A stretch of 61,951 bases of DNA from Acanthamoeba castellanii str. Neff (lineage: Eukaryota; Discosea; Longamoebia; Acanthamoebidae), in assembly GCF_000313135.1 (NCBI RefSeq), contig NW_004457297.1, positions 11,436 through 73,386 on the forward strand, in the 5' to 3' direction. Each line of letters opens with the position of its first letter. Positions within the stretch are counted from its first letter, which is position 1. Positions 1 through 9,400 of this stretch are shown piece after piece. Position numbers and translations under genes: made by a program. The notes below the pieces were generated by a model, which had not been told where the DNA came from, ran no database searches, and saw only the letters and a program-made list of their open reading frames with translations.

Positions 1-80
1 CCTCAAGTAATTCAACTGTGTTAACATATCGCTCTCTTCCTCCTCCTTTCCCCCTCCTCTCCTCCGTGTTTCCTTTACAG

Positions 81-2251
81 CGAGGATGACCAGTTGGACG
101 GCAGGGGCGTGTTCTTCCGCATGCTCAGGCCCGAACTCGTGCGCAGCTTCCGAGTCCCTCTCTCCTCTGATACCTTTACCGGGTTCGTCCCTCCCCCCCC
201 CCCATGCGTGCATGCCTGTCTGGGTGCAGTATGCGATAGGTGTGCTGCTGTCGAAAATATATTTTATTTTTATTATATATATATATATTTAAGATGATAT
301 CATCACAACTGCCCTTCCAACCTGGGGGTTGTGTGCGTGTGTGTGGCACATGCGTATCGTGCAGGTGGGGGATGTACGACGACAATCGTACGGAGTACGA
401 GCTGGACGTGCGTGAGGCCACCAACCTCGTGATCGAGGAACGTATACCTGCTCTCGCCGAGGAGATCGACCAGCTCAAGTACCCCCCCCCACACAAATAA
501 CATTGACATAACAATTCTATTTATTATTAACAAATTAAGTATACTATAACCGCGTCGTGAATGGTGACCATGAATTGATCACTGCGCCTTATATACCGTT
601 CTTTTTCCCCCTTTCTCCTTCCGCCCCACACAATTGCTGGGCACGCACATGATCGCTGTCCAGCCTCATGAAGGACATAGGCGATGGCAGTTGCGTCACG
701 CTCACCCAATTACAGCAAATCCTGGAACAGCTCAACCTGGTGTCCAGGCAACTTCCTCCCTCCCCCCACATATCCACCCTACCTATCCCAGCATGCATGC
801 ATTCGTTCAGATGCGCCTGTCCATTGACGGGAGGGTGGCCCTGCACCTCTGTGTCTAACACACCACCTTGTGTGGCGTGGCGTGGCGTGGCGTGTAGAAT
901 GCACTCGCGAGGGGTGAATCTGCGCCATTTGGGCCGACTGCGCCAGCAGATGAGGTCGGACAGAGATGGGCGCCTGATCTTCTCGATTGCCCTAAGTCGG
1001 GCGTTCAAGTCCAAGCTGCGCGAGCGCATGCGCAACAGCGTACAAAACCAGAAGCACTCGGCATCCGAGGTGAGTTACCATTATTATTTATTGCTCCTCC
1101 TCCTTTCTTATAAGATTTGACGACAACCATACTTTCATTTGTACAGAGCGCGTGTAAAGATCTGGTGTTGCATTTCTTCAACACAGTGTTGGGTCACACC
1201 AACGAGGTTAGTGTCCCTTACATTGAAATGAACACTCGTTAGTGCCTTGGTTTAACTAACTAAATTGTCATGCAGTCGGATCACTTCTGGCAGAGGGGCA
1301 TCAAAAGGACTCTGAAGCAGAAGTTCCCATTCCTCCTCACCGAAGAGGAGCGCCACGAGGACTACGATCTTCGCGGGGTCGGCTACATTAAAATGGTTTG
1401 CAGCTTGATGCGCCACTCTGTGAATGGCTGATAAGGAGACGGCGATGGCACAGGCACTGATGCTGGTTCTATTCTGTCGGGCCGCTGGTGTTGTGCTGTG
1501 TTTGTGGTGTGCATGCGCAGGCGTTCACGCTGAGCTTCAATCTGGGCCTGGTCCAGCTCCCGAGCGTGGTGACGGAAGCGATCTTCAAGGATCCCACATC
1601 CGTGCAGTTGGTGGAAACCGATATCCTGAGCATCCCCGCCATCGTCAAACACACGCATCTCGTATGTCGTCTCCTGAACCCTTCGTTCGCGTGCGTATTC
1701 CTGTCTAACGGCAACTGGGTGGGGCCTCTTTGTCGCTCTGTTTGCAGACGCACATCTTCAGCAGCAACATCTGCATGCTTGAGGCAGCCACGAACAACCA
1801 CAAGGTGTCCGCTGCACTTCGATTACTCTACCAGGCCCGAGAGCACCTCGTAACGGCGACCAACATGTTGGCGTCGTTGTGTCCGTACGCCAACTGGGTG
1901 CTCGGCTGCGTTGAGGTCGAGATAGCGTCACGCCTGCTTTTCGATCAGGAGGCGGAGCGGCTTTTCACCAGCTCCTACAACAGGTCCCCCCCCACGCAAA
2001 ACAGAAGCGGCGTTGCTTTATTAACGCTCCTCCACCCTAATGAAAGGTTTGAGAGGTCGTGCCAGCTGGACAAGGCAAACCAAGCACAGCTTAACTCGTG
2101 GGCCGACGCACTGGAACAGCATGCGGCACGGCTGGCTGCCAATGTCGGCGACGTTGGGCGGACGGAGGAGCTGCGTGCACTAGCTGCAGTCAAGCGGCAT
2201 CTCGCAGCTAGGGCAGGTGTGACAACGTACTCTCTCATCACCATGTGGTGA
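81..2251 (+). CDS. Clu-like / TPR protein, 3' portion (5' end outside window)
   Basis: Multi-exon gene entering from the left; a pyrimidine-rich acceptor ending TTTACAG at 74-80 opens the first visible exon (EDDQLDGRGVFFRMLRPEL). Further exons lie near 365-478, 673-750, 898-1070, 1147-1206, 1277-1395, 1521-1660, 1748-1982 and 2047-2251, ending at a TGA. The piece at 898-960 reads MHSRGVNLRHLGRLRQQM, which resembles the 'RGINxRYLG' segment of the CLU central (eIF3 p135/clustered mitochondria) domain. The last exons (SAALRLLYQAREHLV, CEVEIASRLLFDQEAERLF) look like alpha-helical TPR-type hairpins. In CLU proteins this region binds mRNA and ribosomes near mitochondria; whether that holds here is unknown. 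Other Clu-domain proteins of amoebae are an alternative. Gene structure is fairly sure, family moderately sure. Confidence 0.6.
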
Positions 2252-2344
2252 AACTCCAACAAGTGTCACGGCTCAGCCACAGGGCCATGAGCAAACCCGT
2301 CTTCTTGTTCTCTACTCAGCCACGCCCAGTACACCCTGCGCAAA

Positions 2345-2385
2345 TAAAAAAAAAGCAAAGAAAAAAATAAAAATAAAATAAAAAG
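2345..2385. repeat. A-rich tract at left edge of the CpG-depleted segment
   Basis: A run dominated by A with scattered T and G lies directly after the last normal CpG and about 95 bases past the stop codon of the Clu-like gene. It may be the polyadenylation region of that gene, or the scar of an insertion; the sequence alone does not decide. Confidence 0.5.
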
Positions 2386-2833
2386 GTGAGGTCCACCACA
2401 CCAGCAAGATATTTATGTTAACCAGTTAAATTGGAATTTTCCTTTGTTAGCTGGCTGAGCTTGCTTCACTCAGAACAACATGGGTAGGTCAGGCCCTGAC
2501 ACCAGGAGTTGTGCACCTGGAGCACAAGTGGTGTGAGAAGGTCATCCCCAAGGTCAGCTTCACTTTGCACTGTGATGGAGATCAGGGATATTGGAAGTGG
2601 TCAAGAGATGCACAAACACATGAGGACATGTGACAGATGTAGGGAAGAAAAGAGTGAATGTATTGAGAATGTTACAAGTGAGAACCAAAATAAGGAGTAT
2701 GAAAAATACAAAGAAAAAGGTGAGACAATGAATGTCCAACATGCTGCCATGAGCTGGGCTGCCCCCTCCCCTTGAGGTGGCCATCGCCACCATGTGTGCA
2801 TCATGTAGCTTGTCAAGTTGAGTGGGAAGTCAG

Positions 2834-2982
2834 TCAGTAAGTAAGTAAAACAGAGCAGGCAGGTAAAGTCAAGTAGGTCAAGTAGTAGGAAAGTAGGTCA
2901 AGCAGATAAGTAGGTCAAGTAGGTAAGTCACATTGGTAAAAAGTAGGTTATTAGGTAAGTCAAGTAGGCAAGGTGGCAAGGT
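2834..2982. repeat. Degenerate AAGTAGGT(CA) minisatellite
   Basis: About 150 bases built from irregular copies of an 8-10 base unit (AAGTAGGTCA / AAGTAGGTAAGT), inside the CpG-depleted segment. No coding frame is kept through it. Confidence 0.75.
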
Positions 2983-3508
2983 CTGTCTGGAGCCAAGTGT
3001 CAAAATCAATATGGATCACCTCTGGACTGTACATGGATAAGACAATCAATTTCCTGGGCAATCTGGCCATCATCACCATGATTGACAATGACAAGGTATG
3101 GGATGAGCCCAGTGCTCAGTGTCATTGTGGCCACTGGCTGTGATGTGATCCCCAACTGTCAGGCCCTTTTTGTGCCACAGACCAGGGCCACCACAGCCCT
3201 CAATCTAGTTGAGGGAGTGATGTGCACATCAGCAGCTCAACAGAACTGGAGACCAAGGATTGGCTGGAGAATTTTGTGATCCCCAAGAGTGAATACCCTT
3301 CATGGATGGTTTGTGGTCAGACCAAAACTACACTACATTGTCCAACAGCTGGATTGGAAGCTGGAGTTCTGTGCCACTGGGTGTGGTCACCAAGTTGTAC
3401 TGCTACCTGTGCCACCCCTCACTGTTAACCCATCCACCACCACCACCACCACACACACCCCACCCTTCCCCAGAGGGGACCCCTCCCAATATTGGAGTTG
3501 GCTGTCAG

Positions 3509-3560
3509 GCCACTGTGGGGGTGTGTGGAGTTGGCCATAGGCCACTGTGGGGGTGTGTGG
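3509..3560. repeat. Two direct copies of a 21-base unit
   Basis: GGCCACTGTGGGGGTGTGTGG occurs at about 3509 (last base differs slightly in phase) and again at 3540-3560, within the CpG-depleted segment. Confidence 0.7.
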
Positions 3561-3630
3561 TGGTGGGAGATCCAACCCCACTGGACTGTTGAGATGAAGC
3601 CCATCACCATGGACATGAGGAGTGGAAGCT

Positions 3631-3752
3631 GAGCATACTGTTGTTGGTGAGGATGAAGGGGAGGGCCTCCTTGGGTGGGTTGAGCATGAACCCATTAGCA
3701 TTGTGAGACCATGCTGGATGAGCACCATGCCCTTCCCTCCTCCCTGTGTCCA
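3631..3752 (-). pseudogene. Decayed partial copy of the acid lipase gene
   Basis: This stretch aligns by eye with 5505-5630 of the intact lipase gene, at somewhat under 90 percent identity with one 4-base deletion. It covers the exon coding the oxyanion-region motif (LIQHGLT is still readable on the minus strand) and the start of the following intron, so it is a DNA-level copy and not a retrocopy. All nine aligned CpG sites of the intact gene are changed here, eight of them to TpG or CpA. The deletion breaks the reading frame. The copy has the same orientation as the intact gene. Confidence 0.85.
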
Positions 3753-3774
3753 TGAAGATGCAGTGGACAGTGAG

Positions 3775-3795
3775 TTGGCCAATTTAATTGGCCAA
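3775..3795. repeat. Perfect inverted repeat, 10-base arms
   Basis: TTGGCCAATT and AATTGGCCAA are separated by one T, forming a near-perfect palindrome near the right edge of the CpG-depleted segment. It could be chance, a hairpin or an insertion footprint. Confidence 0.7.
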
Positions 3796-3952
3796 TGGCA
3801 GTGAATGGCATTATAAGGCCCACTTGCACCTGCCAGGCTAAAGACTGTATTTAACACATGCTTGATCTCCTGTGTCTCCATTTGATTGACAAGGCAGTAG
3901 AGTTGGTGGGGGAACTGGCTGGTTGATGTGGCAGACGGGTTGCTGATTGGGC

Positions 3953-6070
3953 TCACCTGGAGTACTTCTGGATGAGCTGGAGGACGTGTGGGTAGATCTT
4001 CACATTGGCATTCTGGGCCCACAGGAAGTCAACGTGCGAAGAGGTGGGCTCATAGTGCGAGTACACCGCCGGCGGGTCTGCACCATTATCAAATTATCAT
4101 GGTTTTAATTATATATAATACTAAACGCTACGTATATGAAGAGGGTGGTGGAGGGAACACGCACTGAGCTCCTCGATCAGACGGGCCACGTCAAGGGGAT
4201 CGGCCAGGTAATCGTTACCTGCAACAAAGAAAAGATCAGAAAATCAATAATACGAAAATAATATTATGATAACAATCTTGTGCACGCATGGTTGGGTGGG
4301 TACCGCCGGTGAAGAGGGCGACAGGGAGGTTGGCCGGCATGTTGGAGAGGAGGTAGGGCGGCGGCGTGCTCTGGCCGTAGCGCTTCATGTTGCCAGCCGC
4401 GCCCCAGTCGTACCTCTGGAACTTGTCGGTGGCCGCTCCCTGCGACCTGATCGTGTCGTGTGACAAACCAATCAACAGCGCCCCCTCTGGTCAGCTCCCT
4501 GTCGACCAGAGCGACCCAATGGCACGAGGGAGAGGGGGTCGTACCAGTGGATCATGTTGAGGACGGAGGTCGGGTTGGGCTCGTAGTTAAAATAATACGC
4601 CAGCCTGCGCAGGTTAACACAAAAACGACTTTCAATAATCGATCCTAAATTACATTTCAAGATCTGCGAACCTGGATTGGTTGAGCTCGATGGAGGGACC
4701 CATCATTGAGGTCAGTATGTTGTTGCAGATGGGCGGGTAGAGGATGCAAACACTGGGAAGCGCCCACAGAAGGCGAAGGTCAGGGCGAAGAACGCCAAGA
4801 GGGCGAGGGTATGAGGGAGGGGGGGGGTACTCGGGGATGAGCTTGAGGAGGGCGGTGGGGAGATTAAACTCAGTGATGCCCAGCAGCAGCAGGATCTCGA
4901 TCGGGTCCAGTTGGGCCATCGTGGTGAGCAGCAGCACCTTAACGTGACCCACGTACGCCGACTGACAATCATCACACCATTTGTCAGTGGGATGAAAGGG
5001 CAAAAGAATGAAGGAGATGGTGGGTGGTGGGGGGGTACGGGGGCGAGGGCGACGAAGAGATTGACGCGGTCGGCGATCGAGTTGTTGGCCGAGAACCCGG
5101 CGAACGCTTGGATGGTACCCTGCCCATGCCAGCACCATATACTGTTAAGCGAAAAGAGAGAAAGAGCGATAATTGAATGTAAAGTAGTTCTCTCACCTCG
5201 GAGTGGCCAACGTAGGACAGGCTGGCAGCACCGCTCGTCTTCAGGATGAAGTTGATGTTGGCCGGCAAGTCGTATTGCGCCATATCGTCATACCTGCGCC
5301 GCACAATTAATGTGAAAAAGTGAATAATAGTTGAATGACAAGAACAAGGGGGGTGAGTACGTGAAGTGCCAGAAGGCGGGGTCGGCCGTGGTGTAGACCT
5401 TGTGGCGCATGCTGTAGCCATTGCCTCGGTTGTTGCCCAGCCACACCTCGAACCCTGCCAGGCGTACTGTAGGGTCAGCGTCATCATCACATGACATTCA
5501 TGAGGAGCATACCATTGTCGGCGAGGATGAAGGGGAGGGCCTCCTTGGGCGGGTTGAGCACGAATCCGTTGGCGTTGTCGGTGAGACCATGCTGGATGAG
5601 CACCACGCCCTTCCTGCCGCCCTGTGTTCGTGGCGTGATGACAGGATGACGGCGTAGACGAAGTTCAGGTATGAGTGGTATTTATAATTCGGAGGCTATT
5701 TACACAATTCAGGACTTTAGGCCGTTTATCTTCAGGCGGATGATGGGTACGCTTTTGGGGGTGGCAACAACTGTGTGCAAGGCAACGTACCGGGGTGGTG
5801 TGGTAGATGCGTTGGAGGGACAGGTAGTAGCCGTCATCGGTCAATGCCCAGTAGTCGTCACATTTCTGCACAGGACAGAGATGGGCAAAACGAAGGGCGA
5901 GTAAGTCAACCTTCGTGGTGGTGGGCCGATACGGGTGGGGGAGTTGGAGGCGGTACGTAGCCATAGTCGCGGATGATCTCGGTAACGTTGGACGGCAGCG
6001 CATGCGACGATGTGGCCAGGGTGGCCAGCACGACACAGGCCACCACCAATGCTGCAGAGAACCGCTTCAT
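3953..6070 (-). CDS. Acid lipase (lysosomal/gastric lipase family)
   Basis: Multi-exon minus-strand gene. It starts with MKRFSAALVVACVVLATLA, a signal peptide, so the enzyme is probably secreted or lysosomal. The order of family motifs is complete: a lid/entry segment DDYWALTDDGYYLSLQRIYH, the oxyanion motif LIQHGLTDNANGFVLNPP, VWLGNNRGNGYS, the nucleophile elbow SYVGHSEG (serine split from the last glycine by an intron near 5200), the acid residue in ALFTGGNDYLADP, and the catalytic histidine in SSHVDFLW close to the end. It ends QLIQKYSR at a TGA. Family members hydrolyse triacylglycerols and cholesteryl esters in the lysosome. The start codon is the first in-frame Met ahead of the signal peptide. 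It is divergent from the beta-propeller gene at 6472. A decayed partial copy lies just past its 3' end. Confidence 0.92.
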
Positions 6071-6471
6071 CGCCACGGGTGGGTGTGTTTGGTTCGATCG
6101 CGACGGGACGAGAGCAATAAGAGCAGGGGGTTTGTTGCTTGGCCGATAAACATGGACAAAGTCTCCGGCGCACCAATGGGGAGCAAAGTGGCGATTGGCG
6201 ACGTCAGCAGCCCCCTCTAACTGTATGCAGGAACGAGGAGCATGTTCACTATCAACATTCCACGCAAAACGGGAGCTGCAGAAAGTTAGTGGGAGAAAAG
6301 GAGCCAATAAGCGATTGGCGATAAAAATCTTAGGAGAAAGGACATCTCCGGAGCTTTGTGGGGCAAGGGCTTTTGTGTGGCTTTATTTTGCGACTTGAGC
6401 ACCACACATCTAAACCCCACAGTACTGTGCCAAGGCTTTGCGGCCAGTGCAACGAAGTGTCTGCTACCATA
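6071..6471. promoter_or_regulatory. Divergent promoter region (lipase / beta-propeller)
   Basis: 400 bases between two start codons that point away from each other; both genes encode signal-peptide proteins. No clear TATA box or repeated motif is seen. An open frame extends upstream of 6472, but the signal peptide marks the likely start. Confidence 0.5.
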
Positions 6472-9400
6472 ATGGTGCACTGTTGCCTCCACCGCGCACT
6501 GCTTGTCGTCCTGCTGTTTGCCTCCTTGCTGTCGGGGCTTGCGGCTGCTCACCAGCGAGGCGGAGGCGGAACCAACCTCGAGGGCTCTCCGTCGCCGTCG
6601 CTCTCGCTCTCTCTGCTCACGCCAGCGACCTTCGGGGATGGGTTTTTGGTGATCAACGCCTCGACCTCGACCTCCAACGTCTCGCGCGTGGCCTTCTCGC
6701 TCGTGCCCAAGAGCGGCGCCTCCTTCAGCACCACCGCGCCCAGCAGGAGTGACCCGTCGGTCGTGGAGGTGGTCGTCGCCTTCAGCAACCAGCGTCTGGT
6801 CCTTCTAGGCCTCCGTCTCGCTAGCTCCGCCCTCATCAACGACACCAGCGACTCGGTGGTCTACGCCCGCGAGCTGGTGGCGCCTGTCGGCCCGCTGGGC
6901 GGCGTGGCTGTGGACTGGACCCGTCGTCGTGCCTTCTTCGCCGAGAACACGGGCGGCAGCGTGCGTGCCGTGTCGCTCGACCTGCCGGGGCCAACGGCGC
7001 TGGCGCAGCTTCCCGTCTTCGCGCAGCTGCCGTATCTACCTTACGGAGGCAGTCTCCTGGGCGACCTTGCCCTCGACGTCGGCCGCGACACGCTGTACGT
7101 GGGGCTGAGCATCAAGGATGGCAACAACTGGCCCGTGACCGCTGTCTGGAGCGTGCGCATGGACGGCTCCGGGCTGGGTGTGGCGCGCAACCTCACCCGT
7201 GTACATTCCGGATCGATCAACCCTCCGGTGCTTGCGCTCGGCGCCAGCACGCCGGGGAGCGGGTCGCCGCGGCTGTTGGTGCTGACGAGCCTCCAGGCCT
7301 CAAGGAGCTTCTATGATCTCACCGCCTTCGGCCTGCCACTCACGCCCGACTCGGGCAACGGCACTGTGCTGCAGCTGTCCACCGCCACTGACGACCCGAC
7401 CGGCCTGGCGGAGGACGGGCAGGGCTGGATCTACGTGGCCGACAGGAGGAGGGGCGTCGCTCGCCTCCGCAACAACGGCACGGCCCTCACCCAGGGCTTC
7501 ATCCGGCTCACCGCGGACGAGCCGCTCGTGGCGCTCGGCCTCGTACAGCCAGGCGAGAGCGATTCTCTCATCAGCCGCGGAGGTCGCCTGCTGCTGTTTG
7601 GTGCCAAGCGTCGGTTCTACGCCGCCCCTCTGCTCCCGCCCGTCAACCTCACCGTGTTGGCCGCAGCCCAGGGGAGCGACAGTGTGACCGGCCTGGTCAT
7701 GGACCCGGTCAGCTGCCGCATGTGGTACCTGGAGAACGGAGGGGCCCTCGTCACGCGTCAGGCCAACAACTGGCTCCCGGCCACGCGCCAGATCACTCCG
7801 TACACCTACGCCTCGTCCAACCTGGCCATCAACTCGCGCAACCAGCTCTACTTTGCACGCAACTTCCCCACCACGGGCGAGGTCTTGCGCGTCGATGGCG
7901 ACGTGAGCGGCGGCAACATGAGCGTCCTGGTCAGCTCGTTTGGGCTGCAGGCCGATGGCACCGCCATGGCGACCGACCCCGTGGGCCGCAAGCTCTACTA
8001 CCTTGCGAACGGCATGGTCTTTAGGTCCGAGCTCGACGGGTTTCGTCCCGCTGTCTACGCACGCACGAGACCCGCAACCACGATCAGCTCCTTCGCCCTC
8101 GACGTCAAGCAGCGCCTCATCTTCTACAGCGAGGGCAACAGGCCTGGCTGCGACATCTACCAGGCCGAGCTCGACGCGTCCCAGAAGTCACCGGTGCTGG
8201 CCTACTCCTGTCCCCTCAGTCAGCGGCGCCACCCTCCGGTGTCGCTCGCCTCCGATCCGGTCCACCGCGTCCTGTACCAGCTCGAGTGCCCCGGCACGTA
8301 CCCATCGTGCTCTCTCTATGCCATTACGCTTCGGTCCCCATCGTCGGACAGCTCGTCTACGCTCCTCGCTTCGTTCTACACTCGCCTCCCCACACGCGTT
8401 CAGTTCGACCCGCAACACAAGACGCTCTTCTTGAGCGATTCGACCGGCAAGACGCTCCTCCGCTGTCCGCTCTCTGGCCAGGCGTCCTCCAACTTGACCT
8501 GCTTCGATCTTCATCTCAATCCGCACACTCGGCTCGTCGCGATCGCTGTCGATGCCCCGCGGCGCCAGCTCTATGCCATCGACAAGCCTAGCTACACCGT
8601 GGTGCGCTTCGAGCTCGCCGAGCCCGACTCGTCGCAGCCCAACCTGGGCAACTCGTTCGAGGTGCTCCATCAGCTCCGCGACAGCGAGCTGCCGGATGAC
8701 TACGCCCCGCAGCACATGCAGATCGACCCTGACGCCGGGCTGCTCTATCTCCGGACCGCGACAGGCATCGGCCGCGGCGTCATGCACCACGCCACGCCAG
8801 CTCCCTACTCACCGATCGAGCCTCTGATCAACGATTCGGTCGTGGCCTTCGCCACTGACCCCCTGCGCCAGCGGATCCACTGGGTGCGAAGCAAGGAAGC
8901 GAACAACCACGTTTACCAGATCGAACTCTGGTCGGCCGCGCTCGACGGCACCGACGCCCGCCTGCTTGCCGACTGGTTGACCGGCTCGCCCTGCGGCGCT
9001 GGCGTCCCCGTCGCGCTCCACTTGGACCCGCCGTCGCCGGCCAACGCCTCGGTCGTACCGCCGGCCTTCTGGACGGTTTGGAGCACCTCGACGGTCTGCC
9101 ACTGGAACGGCACCGTCATGCGCCGCGTGGTCGCCGCGGCCAACTACGGCAGAGTGAAGAGCACGGCCTACGACGCTGGCCTGCAGCGGGTCTACGTCAC
9201 CGGCACCTACTGGCAGGACGTGCCCACCATCTTCGTGGCCGACGTGCGCAAGCCGGCGGTGAGCATGTGGAAGCAAAAGGACGCGGTGGCGCTCGACGGG
9301 ATAGCCGCGAGTGCTGCGGGCGGCGAACTGTACACCGCTCAGCTGGCCTCGAGGAGCATCACCAGCTCGCAGCCGGTCGTGTTCAGCTGGAAGACGAGCG

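Larger units (their letters stand above)
2341..3935. other. CpG-depleted segment with decayed gene fragments
   Basis: Between the CpG at 2339 and the one at 3936 I find a single CpG dinucleotide (2785) in about 1.6 kb, while both flanks carry many per 100 bases. TpG and CpA are abundant. The segment starts beside an A-rich tract (2345-2385) and ends about 20 bases from the acid lipase stop codon. It contains short open pieces that look like former exons (for example 2506-2625 and 3033-3095, + strand), a minisatellite, and a partial copy of the lipase gene. No intact gene is visible. The pattern fits long-term deamination of methylated CpG in silenced duplicated DNA; that cause is inferred. 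Confidence 0.85.

Noticed and set aside
2820..2990. CRISPR-like array
   Set aside because: The repeats are short, degenerate and contiguous without unique spacers, and the genome is eukaryotic.
2341..3935. Foreign (viral or host) insertion as the source of the low-CpG DNA
   Set aside because: Part of it aligns with the adjacent lipase gene, intron start included, so at least that part arose by local duplication. No viral or transposon protein was recognised.
3387..4022. Long minus-strand open frame of 211 codons
   Set aside because: It runs from the CpG-poor segment into the lipase last exon in the wrong frame; the lipase frame there (HVDFLWAQNANVKIYPHVLQ) is clearly the real one.
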